64,000 nucleotides of DNA from Sulfuricurvum sp. (GTDB taxonomy: Bacteria; Campylobacterota; Campylobacteria; Campylobacterales; Sulfurimonadaceae): positions 1-64,000 of the forward strand of contig JAQULP010000008.1 in assembly GCA_028718525.1 (NCBI GenBank). Direction: 5' to 3'. Numbering within the stretch: the first letter of the stretch is position 1; the number at the start of each line of letters is the position of its first letter. Positions 33,384 through 41,394 of this stretch are shown piece after piece. Below the pieces are notes generated by a model. That model did no database searches, was not told the DNA's origin, and saw only the letters and a list, made by a program, of their open reading frames with translations. A program made the translations under genes and the position numbers.

Positions 33384-35151
33384 GCACATTGTAGTTGACC
33401 CGATTACCCGTATCGAAGGGCATTTACGTATCGAAGCGGTCATTGATGAGAATAACACGATTGTCGATGCGTACAGCGCTTCGACCATGTTCCGCGGGAT
33501 TGAGACGATTTTACAAGGACGCGACCCTCGTGACTGCGGATTGTTGGCAATGCGTATCTGCGGTGTTTGTACCGGTACTCACTATCAGCGTTCTATCGAA
33601 GCGGTTGAGGATGCGTTTAACATTACGATTCCGAAAAATGCCCGTATCGTCCGTAACCTGATCCAAGGTGCGCTCTATGTGCATGACCACGTGGTCCATT
33701 TTTACCACCTCCATGCACTCGATTTCGTTGATGTGGTGTCGGCATTGTCGGCTGATCCGGCCAAAACGGCGGCGGAAGCGCGTAAATGGGCTTCGGTTGC
33801 GGGGGAATCTCCGTATATAGACGGTGAGAGTCAATTTAAAGAGATCCAGGACCGTGTGGCTAAATTCGTTAAGCAAGGGCGTTTGGGAATTTTCGGAAAC
33901 GGTTACTGGGGCAATCCCCATTATAAATTGACCCCGGAACAAAACCTGATCGGGGTGGCACACTACTTGATCGCATTAGACGTACAACGTGATTTGGCGA
34001 AAATGCAGGCAATTTTCGGAGGTAAAAACCCGCATCCGCAATCGATTGTTGTCGGCGGGGTCACCTGTGTTCAGGATATCCAAAATCCGGCACGGCTTGC
34101 TCTATTTAAATCGCTCCTTCTGGAAGGGCGCAAATTCGTCAAACAAGCCTATTTGCCGGACGTCTATATGGCAGGTACGATGTATGCCGGCGAAGCGACC
34201 GATTCCAAAGCGACGTTTAGCGAATTGATGGCGGGCAAAGGGGTCGGCGGAACCGGCGGCGGATTGCTCAATTATATGAGTTACGGCGATTTCCGCCTTG
34301 ATGATACCGGTTTTTACAAATCGGCGCTCCTTTTCCCAAAAGGGGTGGTAATGGGGGGAGATATCTCCAAAGTACTTCCGCTGGATGAAGCAAAAATTGC
34401 CGAAGACGTAACCCATGCATGGTACAAAGGTTCTAAACCTCTCCATCCGTACGAAGGGGAAACCATTCCTGAATATACGGGGCTTGACAAACGTGAAGAC
34501 GGCATTGCTTACCTTAAAACCAAAGAGAAATACAGTTGGATTAAATCGCCGATTTACAACGATACCCGTGTGGAAGTGGGGCCGTTGGCCCGTATGGTGA
34601 TCGGTGTCGCGGCAAAAGACAAACGGATTACGAAATACGTAACGGAATTTTTAGAGCGGGGCAACCTCCCGATTGCGGTGTTGTTCAGTACCGTCGGCCG
34701 TACGGCGGCGCGGGCGATTGAAACATCCTTGATGTCGGATGTCATGATCGAATGGATCGATGAATTGGCACATAATGTCCTTTCCGGTGATAAAAGTACA
34801 TGGACGGAGTTTAATTTCGATGAGGTAAGCGTCAGCGCCAAAGGGCGCGGTATGGCGGAAGCCCCGCGCGGAGCACTAGGACACTGGGTACGTGTTGAAA
34901 ACGGAAAAGTGGCCAACTATCAGGCGATCGTCCCATCGACATGGAACGCGGCACCGCGTGATTATAAAAACCGCCTAGGTGCTTACGAAGCGAGTTTGAT
35001 CGGAACGAAAGTGGCCAATCCGGAGCAGCCGCTTGAGATTATCCGTACGATTCACAGTTTTGACCCTTGTATCGCCTGTGCGGTTCACGTCGTCGATACC
35101 AAAGGTAAAGAGCTTGCTGTTTACAAAGTAGATACCTCTTGCAGTATCTAA
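33376..35151 (+). CDS. hydB: Membrane-bound [NiFe]-hydrogenase large subunit
   Basis: A 591-residue catalytic subunit, exported together with HydA by the Tat pathway. Nickel ligands are C62 and C65 (RICGVC) and the pair in the C-terminal DPCIACAVH. The 20 residues after H571 form the tail removed during maturation. The start overlaps the end of hydA by 8 bases (ATGAGTAA-type overlap, the same as in the fused-hydrogenase pair), which supports duplication of a common ancestral operon. Confidence 0.96.
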   Translation: MSKHIVVDPITRIEGHLRIEAVIDENNTIVDAYSASTMFRGIETILQGRDPRDCGLLAMRICGVCTGTHYQRSIEAVEDAFNITIPKNARIVRNLIQGALYVHDHVVHFYHLHALDFVDVVSALSADPAKTAAEARKWASVAGESPYIDGESQFKEIQDRVAKFVKQGRLGIFGNGYWGNPHYKLTPEQNLIGVAHYLIALDVQRDLAKMQAIFGGKNPHPQSIVVGGVTCVQDIQNPARLALFKSLLLEGRKFVKQAYLPDVYMAGTMYAGEATDSKATFSELMAGKGVGGTGGGLLNYMSYGDFRLDDTGFYKSALLFPKGVVMGGDISKVLPLDEAKIAEDVTHAWYKGSKPLHPYEGETIPEYTGLDKREDGIAYLKTKEKYSWIKSPIYNDTRVEVGPLARMVIGVAAKDKRITKYVTEFLERGNLPIAVLFSTVGRTAARAIETSLMSDVMIEWIDELAHNVLSGDKSTWTEFNFDEVSVSAKGRGMAEAPRGALGHWVRVENGKVANYQAIVPSTWNAAPRDYKNRLGAYEASLIGTKVANPEQPLEIIRTIHSFDPCIACAVHVVDTKGKELAVYKVDTSCSI

Positions 35152-35161
35152 GGAGAATATC

Positions 35162-35872
35162 ATGAAACAGGGGTACAGACAAGTCAAACGTATGACGCCC
35201 GCCATGCGGATTATTCACTGGGTGAATGCGATTTGTATGATCGGAGCGGTTGTAACGGGACTGTATATCGGCCATCCGTATTATCAGACGTTCATCGCTG
35301 ATGGTGCCGTCGATAAATACGTAATGGCATGGAACCGTTACGGACATTTTATTATTGCGATTATCTTTGACGTAACGTCGGTGATTATCGCATATCTCTA
35401 TTTTTTCAGCCGTTTTGAAAAGCCGTACAAAAAGCTTATCCCTAACGCTAAAAATGTGAGCGAGTTTAAAGCGGTATTGGTGAACCTGCTCACCCTAAAC
35501 CGTAAAAAAGAGTTTGATTCTTCCCATGCGGACAGTTTCAATACCGTTTATTTCACGATTTTTCATCTGTTGCTCATTTGGATGCTTTTGACCGGGCTTC
35601 AAATGTACGTTCACGGATTGGAATCGGGGATCAGTTCGATCGGATCATGGTGGCCGGTAATGCTCCATGCGACAACCGATTGGACGGTCGCGGTATGCGG
35701 AGGAAGCTTGATGGATGTCCGTATATCTCACCATATGACGATGTGGCTGATCCTGTGCTGGGTCGTATTTCATATCTATTATCAGGTGTGGAGAACTATA
35801 TTCTGGAAAGAGGCGGATATCGCGATTGTTATCGGCGGCTCTAAATTTGTCAAAGACGATACGTTACACTAA
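35162..35872 (+). CDS. hydC: Ni/Fe-hydrogenase cytochrome b subunit
   Basis: A 236-residue inner-membrane di-heme cytochrome b that links HydAB to the menaquinone pool. Four hydrophobic helices are visible (about 15-36, 58-80, 124-145 and 193-213), with candidate heme histidines H19 (RIIHW) and those in FHLLLIWM, MLHATTDW and WVVFHIYYQ. It lies 10 bases after hydB with a good ribosome-binding site (AAGGAG). Two hairpins follow the gene. Confidence 0.94.
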   Translation: MKQGYRQVKRMTPAMRIIHWVNAICMIGAVVTGLYIGHPYYQTFIADGAVDKYVMAWNRYGHFIIAIIFDVTSVIIAYLYFFSRFEKPYKKLIPNAKNVSEFKAVLVNLLTLNRKKEFDSSHADSFNTVYFTIFHLLLIWMLLTGLQMYVHGLESGISSIGSWWPVMLHATTDWTVAVCGGSLMDVRISHHMTMWLILCWVVFHIYYQVWRTIFWKEADIAIVIGGSKFVKDDTLH

Positions 35873-35897
35873 GAGACGTTACGGAATGAAAGCGTTT

Positions 35898-35930
35898 GGC
35901 ATACCGGTAAAGTTCTAAGGGCGGTATACC
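35898..35930. repeat. Imperfect inverted repeat after hydC
   Basis: GGCATACCG (35898-35906) and CGGTATACC (35922-35930) pair at eight of nine positions with a 15-base loop, 26 bases past the hydC stop codon. It may stabilise the hydABC mRNA or reduce read-through. Confidence 0.45.
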
Positions 35931-35949
35931 AATTCGAACAAATGCGGAT

Positions 35950-35986
35950 GCGGGCATTTTTCGCCCGTTTCGCCTCTGTTTTTTTT
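35950..35986 (+). terminator. Possible terminator between hydABC and the HypF-like gene
   Basis: GCGGGC/GCCCGT (35950-35955 with 35963-35968) forms a six-pair stem. A run of eight T (35979-35986) follows after ten bases, a longer gap than in a canonical intrinsic terminator. It could give partial termination before the maturation genes. Confidence 0.45.
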
Positions 35987-36038
35987 AGGTTCCCGTTGGG
36001 GAATAGAGGAAAGACAGCGCAAAAGAGTAAGGATCATT

Positions 36039-37961
36039 ATGGCATTTACGTTGGAGGTGATGACCTCTTTTCCTCAACCCACGATAAAAAATTACCTGAT
36101 TAGCCTGATTCGCATCTTTGGGATCAAAGCGGTCGTCCATCAGCAGAAAACCAAAATCATCTGTGCGTTTGAAAGTTCCCATCCAAAGCTGCAAGAGTGT
36201 TTGGAATCCATTGCGTCAGCCTTGCCGGCATCGTGTTTTATGACCGAAAGCCGCCATTACGATATTGAGGGAGAACCGGAATCGGTTCCCGATTTCGAGG
36301 TGGAGTACCCGGTTGCTTTAGGGGTATGCCCCGGCTGCCAAAAAGAGATGTTTGACCCCTCGTCCAAACGGTATTACTACCCTTTTACCCACTGTACCCA
36401 CTGCGGGGGACAATACGCTTTTTTTGAGCGCTACCCTTTTAATCGGGGAAATACGGCACTCTCTTATGTAAAGCCGTGTCCTGAGTGCGAAGATGAATCG
36501 ACCCGTCTCGGGCGCCGTGAAAAACAGATAACGAACAGCTGCCACGAATGCGGTATTCCCGTCAAACTGATTCATAAAGAGAAAGAGCGCTACGCAAACG
36601 ATGCCGGAAGTTTCCGGACAATGTTCGAAGTAGCCGCGAAAGCGCTTCGTGACGGTAAATCCGTATTGATCAAAACGACGATGGGGTATCGCCGTTTTCA
36701 TCGTACGGAGAAACTGGAACCCGGATTGGTCGTAATGCTGGTAAATGCAATGAAGATTACCGATTACTGCTCTCTCATTCATGATGAATTTCATGCCCTT
36801 CTCAGTATTGAGCGGCCTATTTTGCATGTTGCTCTCAAGGATGAACAGGTGAGAAACTGCTTCGGTTCTACCGCAGACGTCAAATACCCCGATGAAGGAT
36901 TTTCGATCCTTTTGGGGAAAGAACTGACCCTGCTTGGGTTGGATTATATTGTCTACGAAGCCTTGGAAGGGCCGTGTGAAGCCGATTTTGTGATGGATTT
37001 CGATTTAGAGGTTCAGCACCAAAGCGACATGCATCTGTTTATCAACAAAGAGGTCCGTTTTATCGCATCGGGAGAGAGGGTCTCTTTCCCCTCACGGCTT
37101 ATAGTCGGAACCGATACTTTGAGCATTGCTCACGGACTTGTCGGAATCAAAGATGAGAAAGGGATGCTGTTTGATCAAATAGGGCGCTTTGAGAGTGCAT
37201 CAACACTGAAAGTCAATCAGCTCGAATCCGAGCCACCTGCCGTCGAATCGGCCAATTTTCATTCGGTGGCGGAAGACGAAGCCTCCTTTATGTCGGTAAT
37301 CGCCGAACACAACAAATTCGGGACAAAAGTTGTAGGTGCCTATTTTCAGGGGGAGCCGTCATTTTTGTATTATGACGGTAAAAAAGTGATTCGTGTCGTC
37401 CCCCCGAAAGCGTTCAGCGGAACCGGTCTCATCGAGGCCATCGAGGGGTTGCGCGAAGGTTCAGACCGCCTTATCGCCAATGTCCGGATGAACCATACGG
37501 AGCTTTATACTATTTTAATGGAGATCGAACAGAGTGAGGTTGACCTGTTTGAAGCGACGGCGATGATTTTGGGGCTCGAAGAGCGAAGCTATATCGGGGT
37601 CATGAAAGAGGCTTTGAAATTTATCGGCAAGGGCGGTTTGCAAATCGATACGAAGGTGGAAGACAACCGTTTTAATCATGTCGCCTTTTTATCGAGTATC
37701 ATTAGCTACCGCTTAGCGGGTGTCGATTCAGTTTATTTGAGCTATTCTATCTTCGAATCGTTTGGAGACTATTTCAGTGAACTCCTCACCGAAATCAAAG
37801 GGAAAACGAAAGCGTCGGAAATTATCCTCTGCGGCTCTTATTTTGCCGGGCAATCGCTTTTTAGCCGTTTGCAGAGAAATCTCAAATCAACTCCTGTATT
37901 AATGAACAGGGCGTATCCGATCGGAAAGGAAAATTGCGTTGTCGGCGGAGTCTTCTTATAA
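36039..37961 (+). CDS. Degenerate HypF-like protein (HydE-type)
   Basis: A 640-residue protein resembling HypF over most of its length but without its active sites. The N-terminal part lacks the acylphosphatase signature. Residues about 112-200 keep HypF-type zinc-finger cysteines (CPGCQKEMFDPSSKRYYYPFTHC onward, CPEC, CHEC). The YrdC-like region (about 205-390) has lost the lysine-rich KGLGGYH motif. The Kae1-like end lacks HHYAH and stops at GGVFL, where HypF continues. Wolinella and Helicobacter have a hydE gene next to hydABCD whose product is needed for hydrogenase activity, and this may be its homologue. It overlaps hypF by 23 bases. Confidence 0.75.
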   Translation: MAFTLEVMTSFPQPTIKNYLISLIRIFGIKAVVHQQKTKIICAFESSHPKLQECLESIASALPASCFMTESRHYDIEGEPESVPDFEVEYPVALGVCPGCQKEMFDPSSKRYYYPFTHCTHCGGQYAFFERYPFNRGNTALSYVKPCPECEDESTRLGRREKQITNSCHECGIPVKLIHKEKERYANDAGSFRTMFEVAAKALRDGKSVLIKTTMGYRRFHRTEKLEPGLVVMLVNAMKITDYCSLIHDEFHALLSIERPILHVALKDEQVRNCFGSTADVKYPDEGFSILLGKELTLLGLDYIVYEALEGPCEADFVMDFDLEVQHQSDMHLFINKEVRFIASGERVSFPSRLIVGTDTLSIAHGLVGIKDEKGMLFDQIGRFESASTLKVNQLESEPPAVESANFHSVAEDEASFMSVIAEHNKFGTKVVGAYFQGEPSFLYYDGKKVIRVVPPKAFSGTGLIEAIEGLREGSDRLIANVRMNHTELYTILMEIEQSEVDLFEATAMILGLEERSYIGVMKEALKFIGKGGLQIDTKVEDNRFNHVAFLSSIISYRLAGVDSVYLSYSIFESFGDYFSELLTEIKGKTKASEIILCGSYFAGQSLFSRLQRNLKSTPVLMNRAYPIGKENCVVGGVFL

Positions 37962-40215
37962 CATTTTGATCACCGTCAAAGGGGTAGTTCAGGGTGTCGG
38001 ATTCCGTCCGTTCGTGTATCGTGAAGCCCTCGCCTATTCGATTAACGGTTTCGTAATCAATACCCCTGATGGGGTAGTGATCGAGGCTCACGGCGAAAAT
38101 ACCGATCTCTTTGTGCACGCTATCAAAACGGATCTTCCTCCCCGTGCCCGTATCGATTCAATAACGGTTGAACCGTGTGAAGATGCCGAATATGAGGGAT
38201 TTGAAATCCGTGAAAGTACTTTGGGGGGAGCGAGTGCGGCTATTCCTCTCGACAGCGCACTGTGTCCTGCGTGCGAAGCGGAGATGGATGATCCTTCAAA
38301 CCGCCGCTACCGCTACCCCTTTATCAATTGCACCGACTGCGGTCCCCGTTATACGATCATTCAAACGCCTCCCTACGATCGTGTCCGAACCTCGATGAAA
38401 CATTTTACGATGTGTCCCGCCTGCGAAGCCGAGTACACCGATCCTGCCTCTCGCCGCTATCATGCCGAACCGATCAGCTGCCCCGATTGCGGGCCTCAGT
38501 TGCATTTTTGCGATAACAGCGGCAATGCAATGACGGGTGATCCGGTCGACCTTGCCCTCTCTCTGCTGAAAGAGGGAAAAATTATTGCTCTAAAGGGGCT
38601 GGGGGGATATCATCTGATGTGTGATGCGACCTCGGATTCGGCTGTTGAGACATTACGGCTCCGAAAACACCGAAAGGCTAAACCCCTGGCGGTGATGTTC
38701 CGTACGTTGGAACAACTTGAAAGGTATGCACAGATCAGTGAAGAGGAGAAAAAACATATTGTCGGATCGATCAAACCGATCGTCATCGTCCGTGCACGCA
38801 AAGATACCGATCTTTCGTCGTTGATCGCCCCCTCAATCGACCGAATCGGGGTATTTCTCCCTTACACCCCTTTGCATCGGCGACTGTTTGAAAGGATCGA
38901 CTTCCCCCTTGTCGCAACGAGTGCCAACATCAGTGACGAACCGATCCTCATCCGGCGAAGCGAAATTATCAACCGTTTGGGGAGGGTGGTAGACGGTATC
39001 CTCGATCATGACCGCACGATTATCAATGCCCTCGATGATGCCGTGATTCAGCTGGCATACGGGAAAGTCGTCATGCTGCGAATGGGGCGGGGATTCGCCC
39101 CGCATACTCTTGCGCATACCGTTTCGCTTCCCAAAGAGATTTTGGCCCTCGGTGCGCATCAAAAAAGTACCATCGCCCTCGGTGTCAAAGAGAACATGGT
39201 TTTAAGCGGCCATATAGGGGATCTCGGGAGTGTGGAAGCTGATGGCTATTTTGAACGGACGATTCAAACGTTCAAACGTTTTTACGAAAGCGTTCCGGAG
39301 TATTGGGTACATGATCTGCACCCCGCCTATTACTCGACGCGGTATGCCGTAGAGACGAAAAAAGAACATTACGGAGTTCAGCACCATTATGCCCATATTC
39401 TCGCCTGCATGGCGGAATACGGTCTCCATGAAAAGGTTCTCGGCTTCGCCTTTGACGGTACGGGATATGGGGATGACGGAAATCTGTGGGGAGGAGAAAT
39501 TATGATCGCCGACACGCACGGATACACGCGGATCGGGTGTTTAAAACCGTTTGCCCTCCTGGGAGGCGACAAAGCGATCAAAGAGCCACGGCGTATCGCT
39601 TTATCGCTTCTGTTTGAGCGTTATCCCCTGGAGGAGGTCCTCAGTTTGAACTCTCCGGTCATCGACGCTTTTTTGCCGCATGAGATCCGGACGCTTCACC
39701 ATATGTGGAGCAAAAAAATCAACGCACCGCTGAGCAGTTCAATGGGACGCCTTTTTGACGGGGTCGCTTCGTTGGGGGGATTTGTCCAAACGCTTGATTA
39801 TGAGGGGCAGGGGGGGATGATGATGGAGTCGTTTGTCGATGAATCGCTCAGCGAACCCTTTTCTTTTGACGTGTGCGAAGGGGTGATTGATCTCTCGAAG
39901 ATGGTTGGGGAGATTGTGGAATTAACGACACTTCCCGATCCCAAAGGGGTCATCGCTAACCGTTTTATCGCTACCGTTATGGCCATGATGGAGCATTTTT
40001 CGATTCTCCACCCACAATTGCCTCTGGCGGTCGGAGGGGGGGTGTTTCAGAACCGTACCTTGATGGAACGGTTGTACCGGCGCTTCGGTGAAAAGCGGTT
40101 TTACGCCCAACAGCAGACACCGATCAATGACGGATCGATTGCCCTCGGACAGCTATACTATGCTGTGCATAATCTCCCGTCTCCGGAAGATACGGGCGGT
40201 TTCACGAATGGGTAG
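37939..40215 (+). CDS. hypF: Carbamoyltransferase HypF
   Basis: A 758-residue maturation enzyme that makes the cyanide ligands of the [NiFe] site from carbamoyl phosphate, with HypE. Domains in order are acylphosphatase (about 8-95; GVVQGVGFRPFVYREA), two zinc fingers (about 108-195; CPACEAEMDD onward and CPACEAEY), YrdC (about 205-390; LKGLGGYHLMCDA), and the Kae1/HypF carbamoyltransferase (about 395-745; VQHHYAHILA, FDGTGYGDDGNLWGGE, GGGVFQNR). All signature motifs are present. The start is a TTG with AAAGGAA seven bases upstream, inside the HypF-like gene. Confidence 0.95.
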   Translation: MSAESSYNILITVKGVVQGVGFRPFVYREALAYSINGFVINTPDGVVIEAHGENTDLFVHAIKTDLPPRARIDSITVEPCEDAEYEGFEIRESTLGGASAAIPLDSALCPACEAEMDDPSNRRYRYPFINCTDCGPRYTIIQTPPYDRVRTSMKHFTMCPACEAEYTDPASRRYHAEPISCPDCGPQLHFCDNSGNAMTGDPVDLALSLLKEGKIIALKGLGGYHLMCDATSDSAVETLRLRKHRKAKPLAVMFRTLEQLERYAQISEEEKKHIVGSIKPIVIVRARKDTDLSSLIAPSIDRIGVFLPYTPLHRRLFERIDFPLVATSANISDEPILIRRSEIINRLGRVVDGILDHDRTIINALDDAVIQLAYGKVVMLRMGRGFAPHTLAHTVSLPKEILALGAHQKSTIALGVKENMVLSGHIGDLGSVEADGYFERTIQTFKRFYESVPEYWVHDLHPAYYSTRYAVETKKEHYGVQHHYAHILACMAEYGLHEKVLGFAFDGTGYGDDGNLWGGEIMIADTHGYTRIGCLKPFALLGGDKAIKEPRRIALSLLFERYPLEEVLSLNSPVIDAFLPHEIRTLHHMWSKKINAPLSSSMGRLFDGVASLGGFVQTLDYEGQGGMMMESFVDESLSEPFSFDVCEGVIDLSKMVGEIVELTTLPDPKGVIANRFIATVMAMMEHFSILHPQLPLAVGGGVFQNRTLMERLYRRFGEKRFYAQQQTPINDGSIALGQLYYAVHNLPSPEDTGGFTNG

Positions 40216-40232
40216 GGAGATTTGTCCCTACC
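40211..40232 (+). repeat. Hairpin at the end of hypF
   Basis: GGTAGGGA and TCCCTACC (8-bp perfect stem, loop GATTTG) begin within the hypF stop codon region. No T-tract follows, so it is more likely an mRNA-stability or processing hairpin before the protease genes than a terminator. Confidence 0.5.
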
Positions 40233-40286
40233 GGTTTACGGGCTAAAGACTACAAGTATGGAATATCAGATGAGAAAAGGAAAATA

Positions 40287-40844
40287 ATGGAAGCAAAAGT
40301 GGCCCTTATCGGTTCGGGAAATGCATTTTTTATGGATGAGGGGATCGGTTTATACGCAGGAAAATACCTCAAAGAAAATTTTACCTACGAACCGCCGCTG
40401 GATATTGTCGACGGAGGGACATTGGGATTTCGGTTGATGCCGTTGCTCCAGGAGTATGAACATGTCATTATTGCCAATACCGGATCCAGCGATGATAAGC
40501 CGATCGGCACGATTGAAGTTCTCAGCGGTGAAGAGCTGATCGCGAATCAAGGGATTAAAAAAACAGCCAACGAAGTCGAGATAACCGAAATGCTCCAAAT
40601 TTGTTCAATGGCGACCCACTGTGCGCAAACGACGATTATCAGCATCATCCCCGAGGATATCCTCAGTGTCTGCGTCGATGTGACTCCGTCGATGCGTGCC
40701 AAATGGGACGAATACATCGAGAGGATCGTAGCAGAGCTGAACCAATGCGGGATATCGGCCATCCCAAAAGGGACACTTATGGATCTGGATACGATTCTCG
40801 AACAATTTGCCAACCCGAGCATCGAACACGGCAAAGGGTTTTAA
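40287..40844 (+). CDS. Hydrogenase maturation protease paralogue, probably inactive
   Basis: A 185-residue member of the HybD/HydD endopeptidase family, which trims the large-subunit tail after nickel insertion. The glycine-rich start (IGSGNAFFMDEGIG) and E18 match the first nickel ligand. The other two ligands of E. coli HybD (D62 and H93) correspond to N64 (VIIANTG) and N95 (KKTANEVE). With two of three ligands lost, proteolysis is unlikely. The protein may act as a decoy, chaperone or assembly factor. It lies one base ahead of an intact paralogue and 71 bp after hypF. Confidence 0.8.
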   Translation: MEAKVALIGSGNAFFMDEGIGLYAGKYLKENFTYEPPLDIVDGGTLGFRLMPLLQEYEHVIIANTGSSDDKPIGTIEVLSGEELIANQGIKKTANEVEITEMLQICSMATHCAQTTIISIIPEDILSVCVDVTPSMRAKWDEYIERIVAELNQCGISAIPKGTLMDLDTILEQFANPSIEHGKGF

Positions 40845-40845
40845 C

Positions 40846-41394
40846 ATGGCAACGGTGGTACTAGGGGTAGGAAATGTACTCGAAGAGGATGACGGGATCG
40901 GCATTTACGCGTGTGCCTACCTTAATGCCAACTATACGTTTGAACCTGACATAGAGGTCATCAACGGCGGCGTCGAGGGGATCAATCTGCTCAATCTCTT
41001 TTTGGAAAACGAGCGGATAGTTATCCTCGATACGATCAATCTTGACGATACCGCCGGAAGCATTTACAATATCCCCTCGTATGAACTGAGCGGCTACGGG
41101 CTCAACAGCGGCGGTGCACACGAAGTGGGGGTGATGCAGTGTCTGGATATGATTGAACTGATGGGATACCCTTTGCCTGAATCCAATGTGATCGGGATCG
41201 TTCCTCGCAGCATTACGTTTCATATGGGGTTGAGCCGGGAGCTTGAGGAGCGATTTAATGACTATATAAATACAGTTATTAACTACCTTAAAACATGCGG
41301 TGTGACGGCCACCGAAAAAGAGAAAAACAGCACTCTCTTATCGATTATCGAAGCGTTTAAATACCCTTCTCATCAGGGTAGAGGAATCGATTAA
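40846..41394 (+). CDS. Hydrogenase maturation protease
   Basis: A 182-residue HybD/HydD-type endopeptidase that removes the C-terminal extension of hydrogenase large subunits. The ligand set D16 (EDDGIG; usually Glu), D62 (VILDTIN) and H92 (GGAHEVG) is preserved, so it should be active on HydB and perhaps on the large subunit at 25401. ATG 40846 follows AAAGGG, one base past the previous stop. Extension upstream would run into that gene. It corresponds in position to hydD of Wolinella and Helicobacter. Confidence 0.88.
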   Translation: MATVVLGVGNVLEEDDGIGIYACAYLNANYTFEPDIEVINGGVEGINLLNLFLENERIVILDTINLDDTAGSIYNIPSYELSGYGLNSGGAHEVGVMQCLDMIELMGYPLPESNVIGIVPRSITFHMGLSRELEERFNDYINTVINYLKTCGVTATEKEKNSTLLSIIEAFKYPSHQGRGID

